From positions 1 to 64,000 of the forward strand of contig DASSPI010000149.1 of NCBI GenBank assembly GCA_035699705.1: a DNA stretch of 64,000 bases. Direction: 5' to 3'. Shown piece by piece: positions 25,758-34,906 of this stretch. Source of the DNA: CANKHA01 sp035699705 (GTDB lineage Bacteria > Pseudomonadota > Alphaproteobacteria > Rhizobiales > Xanthobacteraceae). The translations under genes and the position numbers were made by a program. The notes beneath the pieces are model-generated. The model was not told where the DNA came from. It worked only from the letters and a program-made list of their open reading frames with translations, and made no database searches. Position 1 is the stretch's first letter, and each line of letters begins with the position of its first letter.

Positions 25758-27524
25758 TTAGCGGTGCTGGGTGATGGTGTCCACCAGCGCGACGCGGCCT
25801 TTCTTCACTTCCGCGATGGCGCGCTCGAGCGCCGGGCGGATGTCCTTCGGATTGTCGATCGGGCCTTCGCCGTAGCAGCCCATCGACCGCGCCAGCTTGC
25901 CGAAATCCGGCTCCGGCCCGAACAGGTCCATGCCGATATGGGCCTTGGCCTCGTCGGTGCCGCGCAGCTTGGCCATGCGGATCTGGTGCTCCCAGTCGTT
26001 GTAATAGGCGCGGTTGTTGTGCATCACGATCAGCATCGGAATCTCATACTTAGCCGCGACCCAGAGCGCGCCGGCGTCGAACATCAGGTCGCCGTCGGGC
26101 TGGATGTCCACCACCAGCCGGCCGGCGGCCTTGTGCGCGAGCGCCACGCCGATCGAGATGCCGATCTGCGTCGAGGTGCCGAGCTCCACCCCCGGATGCT
26201 GGTAAGGCTTGCTGAAGTCCCACAGCTTCGGGATGGTCTTCTTCAGGTCGTTGGCCGATAGCACCCAGTCTTCATTCTTGATGACGTCCCAGACTTCGAG
26301 CGCCAGGCGCTGGAAGGTGATCGGCGACGCATCCCAGTTCTTCTTCGCGTCTTCCTGCCACTTGGCCCAGACCTGGTCGTGCCGCTTGCCGATCGCCGCC
26401 TTGCGGTCGGCAATCTTCTTCTGCAGCTTGCTGTCCCTGGCGATGCGCTCGCCGCAGATTCGGGTGAGCTCCGGCACGCCGAGAATGGTATCGCCGAGCG
26501 CGCGCACCGAGGTGGGCTGCATGCGGCAATAGTCCATCGCCCATTTGCTGATGTTGAGCTCGCCGAAGCCGATTTCGACGAAATCGCACTTCTCGGGCAC
26601 GAGCGATTCGATCGAGCGCGCGGTGCTGTTGAGCTCGACGATCTGCTTTTCGTAATCGCGCACGTCGAGCCCGACCAGCAGGTCGGTCTTGCCGAGCGAC
26701 TGCTTGTCGTAGGTCAGGCAGAGGGAATGCTTGTTGGGAAAGTTCAGAGAGCTGGGAATGCTCCAGACGCCCGCTCCTACCGTCTCAGCCAGCTTCACCA
26801 GGCTCTCGAAGCCGCCTTCGCGGCGGCCATGATATTCCGGCATCAGCATCGGATGCTCGGCGGCGAGGATCTTGTCGGCGATCTGCTGCAGAGCCTTCGG
26901 CTCCGGCATCATGCGCGCCGGAGTCGCCGCCGATTCCTTCGGCGGCAGCGGCACCGCTTCGGTCAGCGGCGCTTCCTGCAGCGCGGCGTCGTAGCACATA
27001 TAGATCGGGCCGGTCGGCTCCGTGGTCATGATCGAATAAGCGCGCGCGAAGGACTCCGGCACGCCATGGATGGAGGTCGGCTGATAGTCCCACTTGGTGT
27101 AGTCGCGCACGGCATTGCCCTGCACCAGCGCGGTATGCGTCCAGTCGATGTGCGGGCGGCGCTTGTGCTCGTCCATCGGGCCGGTGGCGCCCATGATGAA
27201 GAGCGGCACGCGGTCGAGATTGGCGTAATAGATCGCCATGCAGGCATGCAGCAGGCCGACGAGATTGTGCAGGATCACGGCGGCGGGCTTGCCGGTGGCC
27301 TTGGCATAGCCGTGGGCGATCTGCACCGCGATCTCCTCATGGTTGCACAGCATCATCGGCGGCTCGTTATTGCCGTAATTCACGATCGAATCGTGCAGCC
27401 CGCGGAAGCTCGCGCCCGGATTGAGCGTAATGAAGGGAAAGCCGTATTGCTTGATCAGGTCGACGATGATGTCGGACTGCCAGCCGGTGTAATTCTCGAT
27501 CTTCTTCTCTGTTTTCGCGTCCAT
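25758..27524 (-). CDS. Thiamine-diphosphate-dependent enzyme (acetolactate synthase/decarboxylase-like)
   Basis: A 588-residue protein with the three-domain layout of ThDP enzymes: PYR domain at about 15-180 (NPGASFRGLHDSIV; catalytic Glu in CNHEEIAVQIAHGYAKATGK), central domain about 205-345, and PP domain about 390-580. The cofactor motif is altered: canonical GDG is PDGDLMFDAGALWVAAKY, ending with the expected NN in VMHNNRAYYND. This variant occurs in uncharacterised ThDP proteins, and the reaction (decarboxylation, ligation or cleavage of a 2-keto or 2-hydroxyacyl compound) cannot be assigned. The TTT-type binding protein gene lies 96 bp upstream in the same direction, suggesting that enzyme and uptake serve one compound. 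Confidence 0.8.
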   Translation of the reverse strand: MDAKTEKKIENYTGWQSDIIVDLIKQYGFPFITLNPGASFRGLHDSIVNYGNNEPPMMLCNHEEIAVQIAHGYAKATGKPAAVILHNLVGLLHACMAIYYANLDRVPLFIMGATGPMDEHKRRPHIDWTHTALVQGNAVRDYTKWDYQPTSIHGVPESFARAYSIMTTEPTGPIYMCYDAALQEAPLTEAVPLPPKESAATPARMMPEPKALQQIADKILAAEHPMLMPEYHGRREGGFESLVKLAETVGAGVWSIPSSLNFPNKHSLCLTYDKQSLGKTDLLVGLDVRDYEKQIVELNSTARSIESLVPEKCDFVEIGFGELNISKWAMDYCRMQPTSVRALGDTILGVPELTRICGERIARDSKLQKKIADRKAAIGKRHDQVWAKWQEDAKKNWDASPITFQRLALEVWDVIKNEDWVLSANDLKKTIPKLWDFSKPYQHPGVELGTSTQIGISIGVALAHKAAGRLVVDIQPDGDLMFDAGALWVAAKYEIPMLIVMHNNRAYYNDWEHQIRMAKLRGTDEAKAHIGMDLFGPEPDFGKLARSMGCYGEGPIDNPKDIRPALERAIAEVKKGRVALVDTITQHR

Positions 27525-27620
27525 GGGATACCTTCGTGATTGAGCGCCGCGGCGCGGCCGAGCTGGATGGGGTGTTAACGGAAATGCCGGCGGAGGAGCC
27601 CCACCGGCATTCTCTCTCGA

Positions 27621-28658
27621 TCAGTTTTTAACTTTGAGCAGTTCTTCCGTCTTCTTGGCGATCGCGGGATCGACCTTATAGGCCTCGACCACGATCTTCT
27701 GCACCTCTTCGCCGGAGATCGGATTGACTTCCAGCTTTGCCTTCTCGGCTTCGGCAAGAAACTCGGGATCCTTCATCGTATCCATGAAGGCTTTGCGCAG
27801 CGCGTCGACGCGGTCCTGCGGAATTCCCGGAGGGGCGAGGAAAGGCCGGCCCAGCGCCTGGCGCGCGAACACCAGGGTCAGGATCTGTTTCTCCTCCGGC
27901 GTATTCGCCAGATCGATAACCAGGGGGACATTCGGCAGGTCCGGATGTTTCTGGAGCGACATTTGGACGAGGACGTTGATCTTCTTGGTGTCGTACCAGT
28001 CCTTGCGGGTGGCGAGCACGCTCGACCAGGACCAGCCGCAACGGCCCTGCACTTCGCCGCGTTCCATGGCGAGGCTTACGTCGTTGCCGCCCGGATAGCC
28101 GCTCACGATCTTCATCTTCGTACCGAGCACGCCGTTCACGATGCGCGGGAACTGATCGGTATCGGCTGACGGGCCGGTGCCGCCGACGACGAGCTCCTTG
28201 TTAAATGTGTCCTCGATCTTGGTGATGCCGGACGTATGCCAGGCAACGCAGACGCTGACTTCGTCGTTGGCGCTGCCGATCCAGTTGAATTTGCTGGCGT
28301 CGAACTGCGCGGCCTTGTTGCCGAGGAGCGGATCGAAGGCGCCGCCGCGGGCGATGGTCCCCAACACGGTGCCGTCCTTCGGCAGGGCATTGTACAGGGC
28401 GTTGGCGAGCCGCAGGCTGCCGGCACCCTCCAGGTTCTTCACGACGACGGTCGGGTTGCCGGGAATGTGCTTGCCGATGTAGCGCGCCACCATGCGCGCA
28501 TAGACATCATAACCGCCGCCGGCGCTGTAGCCGACCATCATGTCGACGGTTTTGCCTTTGTAGAATTCCGCCGGGCTCTGGGCCGATGCCATCGTCGCCG
28601 GCACAACGGCCAAGACCGCCGCCGCGACCGTGCCGCGAACAAGATTACCGATCCGCAT
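27621..28658 (-). CDS. Tripartite tricarboxylate transporter (TTT/Bug-family) binding protein
   Basis: A 345-residue periplasmic receptor with a signal peptide (AAAVLAVVPATMASAQ). The mature start SPAEFYKGKTVDMMVGYSAG and GGGYDVYARMVARYIGKHIPG is the Bug-family hallmark, and GLRLANALYNALP-like (here GSLRLANALYNALPKDG) and FLAPPGIPQDRVDALRKAF are also typical. Bug receptors capture carboxylates for TctAB permeases. No TctA or TctB is in the window, so it is an orphan receptor. It is the first gene of a unit with the ThDP enzyme gene. Confidence 0.88.
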   Translation of the reverse strand: MRIGNLVRGTVAAAVLAVVPATMASAQSPAEFYKGKTVDMMVGYSAGGGYDVYARMVARYIGKHIPGNPTVVVKNLEGAGSLRLANALYNALPKDGTVLGTIARGGAFDPLLGNKAAQFDASKFNWIGSANDEVSVCVAWHTSGITKIEDTFNKELVVGGTGPSADTDQFPRIVNGVLGTKMKIVSGYPGGNDVSLAMERGEVQGRCGWSWSSVLATRKDWYDTKKINVLVQMSLQKHPDLPNVPLVIDLANTPEEKQILTLVFARQALGRPFLAPPGIPQDRVDALRKAFMDTMKDPEFLAEAEKAKLEVNPISGEEVQKIVVEAYKVDPAIAKKTEELLKVKN

Positions 28659-29082
28659 TGCTTCACTCCATCTCTTGATTTCCGGCGCAGGGCTTCGCCT
28701 TGCCGCTGGCTCCGGATTTGGAAACTGTTGAATGGCGGCCGGGCTTGCCTTGCCCGCCTGGTTCGGGCGCTACATAGGCAGAGAAGAACCCGCATTTCAA
28801 TGCAGGTCGTCTTTTGCTGCAGCGCACCAAAAGCATTACTCGGTGACAAATCGCCGCGTCATCAGATGCGCATGGCAGCCCGCACGCGGTCGCGGGTCAC
28901 GCTGGGTCACGCAAGCCGTGTTCCGGTACTGAGAGCTAGCATCGGCGACGGTGGGTAGCCGCCCGACCTGCAACACCTCGCCGCGCCGAGCGTGAGCCGG
29001 CCGCCCAATTGATCACATACACCGGCTCGACATCGGGATCACGGCCTGTCCGCTGCCCCCGCAGCACGGCAGGTCTCACCGC
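28659..29082. other. 424-bp intergenic region
   Basis: This gap separates the binding-protein gene ending at 29083 from the TTT receptor gene, both on the minus strand. It should hold the promoter of the receptor/ThDP-enzyme unit near 28660-28850. I see no credible gene, known repeat or RNA; overlapping frames here are short and lack family features. Confidence 0.5.
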
Positions 29083-30150
29083 TCAGCGCGGCTTGAACAA
29101 TGAGTCGAAAGTCTTCTGCCATTGTTTTTCTTCCTCCGGCGTCAGCAGAACCGTGATGATTTTCTTCTTCTTCAAGGCTTCCACAATACCGGGCGGGTTG
29201 CTGGCGACATCGGGCCGCGTCGGGATCCTGCCAAACTTGGCCAGGAACTGCTGCGATTCCTTGCTGAGCATGAAATTCGCGCCGAGACGTGCGGCATTGG
29301 GATGCGGCGCCTTCACATTGACGCCGACCTGGCCGAACAGCAGCACAACCGGGTCCAACGCCCAGAAATCGGTCGGATTGCCGGCGAGCTTCACATTCAT
29401 CGTCAACATCAAATATTGGTTCAAGGCGACGAGGTATTCTCCCGAGCCGACCGAACGGGCCAGGGCCAGGTGACCGTCCACGACCACTGGATTGAGACTG
29501 GCGACGATATCCTTGATGAGTTTCGTCCCCTTCTCTTCACCGTAGTGGATCATGATTCCCTTCAGCCATTCGTTATCGCTGCGGTCGATCGCGATCTTTC
29601 CCGCCCATTCCTTGCGCGTGACGAATTCCTCGTAACTCTGCGGCAGCTCGGACGGCTTGACGTGCTGAGTGTTGAAGCTGGGCGTGTTGTAGTTGGCATA
29701 GACGCCATACCAGCGGCGGCCGGGATCGCGCGCTTCCGCAAGGATGTTTTTCGCTTCGGAAGGATCGAAGGTCGCCAACAGTTCCGGCGGCACTTTGTTC
29801 AGGGTCGTGGTCTGCAGGATGTCCCAGGTGTTCTGGCCGCTCGTGCGGTATTCCATGGCGATGCGGCCCATCAGCGGCCCGTCGGCGCCGCGGATGTAGT
29901 TCACTTTGATTCCGGTGGCCTCCTCGAAAATCCTCCAGAGCGGAAGGCCTTCCTGCTCGTTGGTGGAAGAGTAAACGGTGAGCGATCCTTCCGCCTGCGC
30001 CGCCTTCAGCAGCTCCGGGTCGAGCCAGGAACGGTCCGCTGCTGCGCTTTGTGCGCCCTGCCCGTAGGCCGGAGCGATGCTGAGCGACAACAGCAGGCCA
30101 AAAAAACCGACCGCTCCGGCAAACCACCCAGCCCTCCGAACACGCAGCAT
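29083..30150 (-). CDS. Extracellular solute-binding protein, ABC type (iron/putrescine-like fold)
   Basis: A 355-residue periplasmic protein with a hydrophobic signal segment (GAVGFFGLLLSLSIAPAYG). The core motifs LTVYSSTNEQEGLPLWRIFEEATGIKV (start), YRTSGQNTWDILQTTT and AHPNAARLGANFML-like (here APHPNAARLGANFMLS) are of the Fe(III)/polyamine-type ABC binding family, whose members also carry organic ligands. It follows the molybdenum hydroxylase genes by 37 bp on the same strand, so it may bind the substrate of that enzyme. No permease or ATPase is adjacent. The C-terminal KKKKIITVLLTPEEEKQW is unusually basic. Confidence 0.82.
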   Translation of the reverse strand: MLRVRRAGWFAGAVGFFGLLLSLSIAPAYGQGAQSAAADRSWLDPELLKAAQAEGSLTVYSSTNEQEGLPLWRIFEEATGIKVNYIRGADGPLMGRIAMEYRTSGQNTWDILQTTTLNKVPPELLATFDPSEAKNILAEARDPGRRWYGVYANYNTPSFNTQHVKPSELPQSYEEFVTRKEWAGKIAIDRSDNEWLKGIMIHYGEEKGTKLIKDIVASLNPVVVDGHLALARSVGSGEYLVALNQYLMLTMNVKLAGNPTDFWALDPVVLLFGQVGVNVKAPHPNAARLGANFMLSKESQQFLAKFGRIPTRPDVASNPPGIVEALKKKKIITVLLTPEEEKQWQKTFDSLFKPR

Positions 30151-30187
30151 TGTTGCGCCTCCCGAAATGCGCCAGCCTTCTGGCTTC

Positions 30188-32410
30188 CTAGACTCCCATC
30201 GCCGCCTTCACTTTGTCGCGGGTGAGCGGCAAGTCGCGCAGCCGTGCGCCGGTAGCCTGCGCAATGGCATTGGCGATGGCGGCCGCCGCCGGGCCCTGCG
30301 AGGCCTCTCCTGCACCCAGCATCGGCTGGCCCGGCCGATCGATCACATGCACCTCGATGCTCTCGGGCATGTCGGAAAAACGCAGGATCGGATAGCTGCC
30401 CCAGTCCCGGCTGGTAACGCGGGTCTGGTCGAAACCGACCTGCTCATACAGCGTCCAACTGATGGATTGCAGGATGCCGCCCTCGATCTGGTTGCGGATG
30501 CCGTCCGGGCTCACCGCTTGTCCGCTGTCGGCGACGGAGACCACGCGCGGGACCCGCACCGCTCCGGTCGAGGGCTCGACCGCCACCTCGATCGCGACCG
30601 CCACATAGCTCGAGGAATTGCGATAGCGCGCATAGGCAAAGCCGCGTCCCCGCCCCTTCGGCAGCTTGTCCGTGTTCCAGCCGAAGCGCTCCGCGGTCAT
30701 CTTCACGACGTCCTTGGCGCGCGCATCCTCGAGATAGCGCAGGCGGAACTCTACCGGGTCCGCGCCTGCCGCCGCGGCCAGTTCGTCCATCAGGCTCTCG
30801 ATGGAGAAGACATTCATGTAAGCGCCGAGCGAACGCAGGGCGGAAACGCGCAACGGCATTTCCTTGACGTGGTGATGGATGACGCGGGCGCTCGGCAGCT
30901 TGTAAGCCGGCTTGGAATTGCGGTTGCCGTCGGATTCCGAGCCCGACGGCACGCGCGGCGGCGGCAGCGTCAAAGGCTGCTCGCGATACCAGGCGGCGGC
31001 CATGCTCCTGGCGCCGCCGGGGCGCGTCGAATGCGCCATGCTCCAGACGTCGTAGTGCCAATCGACGATGCCGCCGGTGTCGTCGAGCGACACCCGCGCC
31101 TTGGTCACCATGGCGGAGCCGTAAGGCTCCCAGGCATGCTCGTCCTCGCGCATCCATTGCACGCGCACCGGACGCCCGGGGAAGGCCATGGCCAGAAGCG
31201 CCGCGTCAGCGCCGGCATCGTCAGCGGCGTTGTGGCCGTAGCAGCCCGGCCCTTCCATATGGATGCAGCGGATCTGATCTTCCGGCAGCTTCACCAATTC
31301 GGACACCGCCTGGCGCAGCGGGTAAGCGCCCTGATTATGCGCCCAGACCGTCAGCTTGCCGTCCTGGAACCAACCGACGCCACAGGAGGGACCGATCGAG
31401 CCGTGCATCTGATATGGACGGCGATACGTCGCCTCGATGACGCGGGCACCCGGCGCCGGGGTGGTCTTGGTATCCAGCACATTGACTTTGTCGGACGGGG
31501 TCGTCTGCAGGAACTCGTAGAGGCGGGAATAGTCGGTAAGTTTGGCTTGCTCCTCCCATTGCGCCGCTGCAGCCAGCGCGCGCATCGCCGTGATCGCCTG
31601 AAATTCCTTCTGCGCAATGACGGCGAGGTAACTGCCGTCGCGCACCACCTTGAGCACGCCCGGCAGTTTTTCCACCTGGGCGGTATCGACTGAGCGCAGG
31701 CGCGCTTCGTAACTCGGCGGACGCACGACGCGGGCATGCACCATCCCGGGCAACCGCAGGTCCTGCAGGAAGGCGACGCCGCCGGTTACCTTTGCCGGAA
31801 TGTCGACGCGCGCAAATTCCTTGCCCACGACGCTGTAGCTTTTCGGATCCTTCAGCCTGGCTTGCCGGTTGAGCTTCACATGCATCACGTCGTCGGCGAC
31901 CAGTTCGCCAAAACCGACGCTCTTGCCGCCGGGCGCGACGACCCGGCCCTGCTCCAGCCTGAGCTCCGAGGCATCCGCGCCGAGCTTGGGAGCAGCGGCG
32001 TTGAGCAAAATCTCGCGCAGATGCGCGGCCGCCGCACGAACGGAAACCCCGCCATCCGCCATGGCGCGGCTACCGGAGGTATAACCTTCGTTCGGCGTCA
32101 GCGCGGTGTCGCAGCTGACGATCTTCACGCCTTGCGGGTCGAGATTGAGTTCCTCGGCCGCGAGCTGGATCATCGCCGTCTTCACGCCCTGCCCGAATTC
32201 GGTGCGGCCGGTGTAAACGGTCACCACGCCTTGCGCGTCGATCCGAATCCAGGAATCCAGCATGGCGTTGTCGGGAACGGCCGCGCCCGGCTGCGGCACG
32301 GTCTGTGCGATGCCTTCGCTGATGCCAAACATCGAGAAGCTGACGACGAGAGCGCCGCCGCCGGCGAGCAGGCCGCGGCGGGAGATATCGATCGAGAGCG
32401 GCGGGTTCAT
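30188..32410 (-). CDS. Molybdopterin-binding large subunit of a two-subunit hydroxylase (IorB-like)
   Basis: A 740-residue xanthine-dehydrogenase-family subunit. A twin-arginine signal is at residues 10-30 (SRRGLLAGGGALVVSFSM), so the enzyme is probably exported folded. It has the IorB-type doubled aldehyde-oxidase layout, with GRTEFGQGVKTAMIQLAAEE near the start, RRPYQMHGSIGPSCGVGWF, VQWMREDEHAWEPYG and the catalytic Glu in LGAGEASQGPAAAAIANAIA near residue 700. Members such as isoquinoline oxidoreductase and nicotinate dehydrogenase hydroxylate N-heteroaromatic rings with water; aldehydes are also possible. There is no FAD subunit, so electrons probably leave to a cytochrome. It overlaps the Fe-S subunit gene by 4 bp. 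Confidence 0.87.
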   Translation of the reverse strand: MNPPLSIDISRRGLLAGGGALVVSFSMFGISEGIAQTVPQPGAAVPDNAMLDSWIRIDAQGVVTVYTGRTEFGQGVKTAMIQLAAEELNLDPQGVKIVSCDTALTPNEGYTSGSRAMADGGVSVRAAAAHLREILLNAAAPKLGADASELRLEQGRVVAPGGKSVGFGELVADDVMHVKLNRQARLKDPKSYSVVGKEFARVDIPAKVTGGVAFLQDLRLPGMVHARVVRPPSYEARLRSVDTAQVEKLPGVLKVVRDGSYLAVIAQKEFQAITAMRALAAAAQWEEQAKLTDYSRLYEFLQTTPSDKVNVLDTKTTPAPGARVIEATYRRPYQMHGSIGPSCGVGWFQDGKLTVWAHNQGAYPLRQAVSELVKLPEDQIRCIHMEGPGCYGHNAADDAGADAALLAMAFPGRPVRVQWMREDEHAWEPYGSAMVTKARVSLDDTGGIVDWHYDVWSMAHSTRPGGARSMAAAWYREQPLTLPPPRVPSGSESDGNRNSKPAYKLPSARVIHHHVKEMPLRVSALRSLGAYMNVFSIESLMDELAAAAGADPVEFRLRYLEDARAKDVVKMTAERFGWNTDKLPKGRGRGFAYARYRNSSSYVAVAIEVAVEPSTGAVRVPRVVSVADSGQAVSPDGIRNQIEGGILQSISWTLYEQVGFDQTRVTSRDWGSYPILRFSDMPESIEVHVIDRPGQPMLGAGEASQGPAAAAIANAIAQATGARLRDLPLTRDKVKAAMGV

Positions 32411-32904
32411 TGGGCGGCTCCCCTGGTCTGACGATCGGCATCGGCCCGCTGCATCGCGGCGCCTGCCCGGCGCACCGCGCGCACAATGCGCGCATGGGTG
32501 CCGCAGCGGCAGAGATTGGGCGACAGCCCGGCGCGGATTTCAGCTTCCGAGGCGGCGGGATTTTTCTCCAGCAGGGCCTGCGCCCGCATCATCACGCCGG
32601 CGATGCAATAGCCGCATTGCGCCGCCTGCTCTTCGATGAAGGCGCGCTGCAGCGGGCCGGGATTGTCCGCCGTGCCGAGGCCCTCCACCGTCTTGATCGG
32701 CCGGCCCCGCACGCTGGCAACCGGCGTCATGCAGGAGAAATGCGCCTCGCCGTCGATCATCACCGTGCAAGCACCGCATTGGCCGAGGCCACAGCCGAAC
32801 TTGGCCCCGTTCATCTGCAGCTCGTCGCGCAGCACATAAAGGAGCGGCGTGGCCGGATCGGCATCCACCCGATGCGCCTTGCCATTGATGGTGAGTTCGA
32901 TCAT
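32407..32904 (-). CDS. (2Fe-2S) small subunit of the molybdenum hydroxylase (IorA-like)
   Basis: A 165-residue protein with both clusters intact: plant-type ligands Cys38, Cys43, Cys46 and Cys58 (FGCGLGQCGACTVMI, FSC) and the second cluster Cys97, Cys100, Cys132 and Cys134 (QCGYCIAGVMM, LCRCGTH). It passes electrons from the molybdenum site to the next acceptor. It has no signal peptide and must be exported with the Tat-signal large subunit. It is the first gene of a unit with the large subunit and an ABC binding protein. The C-terminal 20 residues are a variable tail. Confidence 0.92.
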   Translation of the reverse strand: MIELTINGKAHRVDADPATPLLYVLRDELQMNGAKFGCGLGQCGACTVMIDGEAHFSCMTPVASVRGRPIKTVEGLGTADNPGPLQRAFIEEQAAQCGYCIAGVMMRAQALLEKNPAASEAEIRAGLSPNLCRCGTHARIVRAVRRAGAAMQRADADRQTRGAAQ

Positions 32905-32982
32905 GCGTTTCTCCCTCGCGCGCGATCAGCAAAAGTGAGTACCTGTTTTGCGTCCGATCGCTAACTTGTTAAGGCTGTGCAC

Positions 32983-33026
32983 GATCATATCCGAAAACCG
33001 GTTCCCACTTTTCGGGATCATGTGCT
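32983..33026. repeat. Family C repeat (CCGAAAACCGGTT ... TTTTCGGGATCATG)
   Basis: GATCATATCCGAAAACCGG is followed by TTCCCACTTTTCGGGATCAT. CCGAAAA and TTTTCGG can pair, and GATCAT occurs at both ends. A weaker relative is just upstream (32929-32962, with AAAAGTGAGTACCTGTTTTGC), and another at 23430. This element is widespread between genes of Rhizobiales. It lies in the 265-bp divergent region before the hydrolase genes; nothing else was recognised there. Confidence 0.6.
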
Positions 33027-33169
33027 AGCCGTTTGACGCTATTTAAGCGACAAATGCGGTACCCGGTCCAGCAGATCGTTTCGGCTTTTGATAGGGACCG
33101 GCGCCCTGGATCGCCCCAGCCCGATGCCATAAAGTCCCGCCCGAATTCCAGCCATCGGAGGACCTGACA

Positions 33170-33958
33170 TTGCCTTTCACGACCGCGAACGGGATCAGCA
33201 TTCATTACAAGCTCGAGGGCGCGAAAGGGCCTGTTGTCCTGCTCCTGCACGAGATGGGGGGAACCCTCGACAGCTGGGACAAGGTCGCCCCTGGCCTGGC
33301 CGATAACTTTCGCGTGTTGCGGTATGACCAGCGCGGCGCCGGACTGACGGAAAAGGTCCGCGCGCAATTCGGCAACGACACCGCCGTCGCGGACATGGAA
33401 GGGCTGCTGGCCGAATTGAAGCTCGAGCCGCCCTACCACATCGTCGCCGTGGCGGCTTCGAGCACGATCGCAATCGCCTTCCGGGAAAAACGCCCCAATG
33501 ACGTTGGGTCTTTCGTTCTGTGCAACCCGGCGCTGGGCGTCGATCCGAGCCGCGCCGGCGCGCTCAACGACCGCGCCGATCTGGCCGAGCGCGAGGGCAT
33601 GCGCGGCGTGCTCGCGATCACGCTGGAGAAATCCTATCCGCCGGAACTCACGGACCGGGAAACCTACGAAACCTACAAGGGGCGCTATCTGGCCAACGAT
33701 CCGGTCGGCTTCGCGCATGCCAACCGCATGTTGGCGCGCACCAATGTTGTGAGCATGCTGCCGGCCATCAACGTTCCAACCATGGTGGTGGGCGGGCGCC
33801 AGGACACCGTGCGGCCGCTCGCCGGCAGCCAGGAGATCGCCAGCAAGATTCCGAATGCGCGTTTCGAAGCGATCGACGCCGGGCATTTCATGCCGACCAC
33901 CGGACCGGCGGCGCTGCTCGCCCTGCTGAAGGACTTTCTCGCACAAGCGCGCCGCTGA
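33170..33958 (+). CDS. Alpha/beta-fold hydrolase, enol-lactonase-like, with altered nucleophile elbow
   Basis: A 262-residue protein starting with TTG at 33170, supported by GGAGG 9 bp upstream. It has the alpha/beta hydrolase core: VVLLLHEMGGTLDSWDKV (oxyanion region HE-MGG), VLRYDQRGAGLTEK, the acid region GGRQDTVRPLAG and the catalytic His in DAGHFMPTT. The nucleophile elbow, normally GxSxG, reads VAVAASSTIAIAF, so both glycines are replaced by Ala and Thr although a Ser remains. The next gene is a paralogue with an intact elbow. The enzyme may have changed or lost hydrolase activity. Relatives include 3-oxoadipate enol-lactonase. Confidence 0.8.
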   Translation: MPFTTANGISIHYKLEGAKGPVVLLLHEMGGTLDSWDKVAPGLADNFRVLRYDQRGAGLTEKVRAQFGNDTAVADMEGLLAELKLEPPYHIVAVAASSTIAIAFREKRPNDVGSFVLCNPALGVDPSRAGALNDRADLAEREGMRGVLAITLEKSYPPELTDRETYETYKGRYLANDPVGFAHANRMLARTNVVSMLPAINVPTMVVGGRQDTVRPLAGSQEIASKIPNARFEAIDAGHFMPTTGPAALLALLKDFLAQARR

Positions 33959-33988
33959 GCAGCGCCCAAAGAAAAGGATTCACGCCTC

Positions 33989-34771
33989 ATGCAAATCAAG
34001 GCGAATGGCATCACGTTCAATTACCAGGTCGAAGGTCCGGAAGGCGCGCCCTGGGTCGTCTTCTGCAATTCCCTCGCGACCAATCTGTCGATGTGGGACA
34101 AGCAGGCCGCGGCGCTGAATAAATCTTTCCGCGTCTTGCGCTACGACCAGCGCGGCCATGGCGGCACGCAGGCGACGGACGGCCGCTACAATTTCGACCT
34201 GCTGGTCGCCGACGTGATCGGGCTGTTCGATGCGCTGTCGATCAAGCGCGCGCATTTCGTCGGGATCTCCATGGGCGGGATGACCGGGCTGGCGCTGGCG
34301 TCAAAACATCCCGACCGCGTGGACCGGCTTGTCATCTGCGATTGCGGCCCGGCCTCTTCGCCGGCTTCCGCCCAGCAATGGGAAGAACGCATCGCCGTCG
34401 CGCAGAAGGACGGGATCGAGCCGCTGGTGGACGCCACCGCGCGGCGGTGGTTTCCGCCGGAATTCGTCGAGAGCAATCCGGCGGTGTTTCAGAAAGCCTG
34501 CGACATGATCCGCCAGACGCCGGTCAAAGGCTTCATTGGCTGCGCCGGTGCGCTTGCCAATTATGACCTGCGCCCGGGGCTGCCCGGCATCACTGCGCCC
34601 ACCCTGCTGATCGTCGGCACCAAGGACGCGACCGTTCCGGGGATCAAGGCGATCAACGCGGCCATTCCCGGTTCCCGGCTGGTCGAACTGGAAGACGCCG
34701 GCCACCTCTCCAACCTGGAGCAGCCCGACGCCTTTACGGGTGCAGTGCAGCAATTCTTGTCTGCGCACTGA
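33989..34771 (+). CDS. 3-oxoadipate enol-lactonase-like alpha/beta hydrolase
   Basis: A 260-residue hydrolase with intact catalytic features: VVFCNSLATNLSMWDKQ, VLRYDQRGHGGTQATDG, nucleophile Ser in FVGISMGGMTGLALA, Asp in VGTKDATVPG and His in EDAGHLSNLEQPDAF. This pattern is closest to PcaD, which hydrolyses 3-oxoadipate enol-lactone in protocatechuate breakdown, but N-formylmaleamate deformylase (NicD) and similar enzymes share it. No pcaGH or pcaC genes are nearby, so the lactone role is not supported by context. It follows its paralogue after 30 bp, with AAAGAAAAGGA before the start. Confidence 0.85.
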   Translation: MQIKANGITFNYQVEGPEGAPWVVFCNSLATNLSMWDKQAAALNKSFRVLRYDQRGHGGTQATDGRYNFDLLVADVIGLFDALSIKRAHFVGISMGGMTGLALASKHPDRVDRLVICDCGPASSPASAQQWEERIAVAQKDGIEPLVDATARRWFPPEFVESNPAVFQKACDMIRQTPVKGFIGCAGALANYDLRPGLPGITAPTLLIVGTKDATVPGIKAINAAIPGSRLVELEDAGHLSNLEQPDAFTGAVQQFLSAH

Positions 34772-34906
34772 TCGCGAGCAATTGACAGCTATAACTTTTC
34801 GCGAGGGTGCAATGCACGCCGCTTCGTTGCAAAAGCCAAGCCAGGACTATAATTGATCCGAGAGCCCGGCGGGCCGGGCAAAACCTTTTCTTTCAGGAGA
34901 CGTACA

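Noticed and set aside
28538..28849. 103-codon minus-strand frame in the 424-bp gap
   Set aside because: It overlaps the receptor gene's signal-peptide region in another frame and shows no family features.
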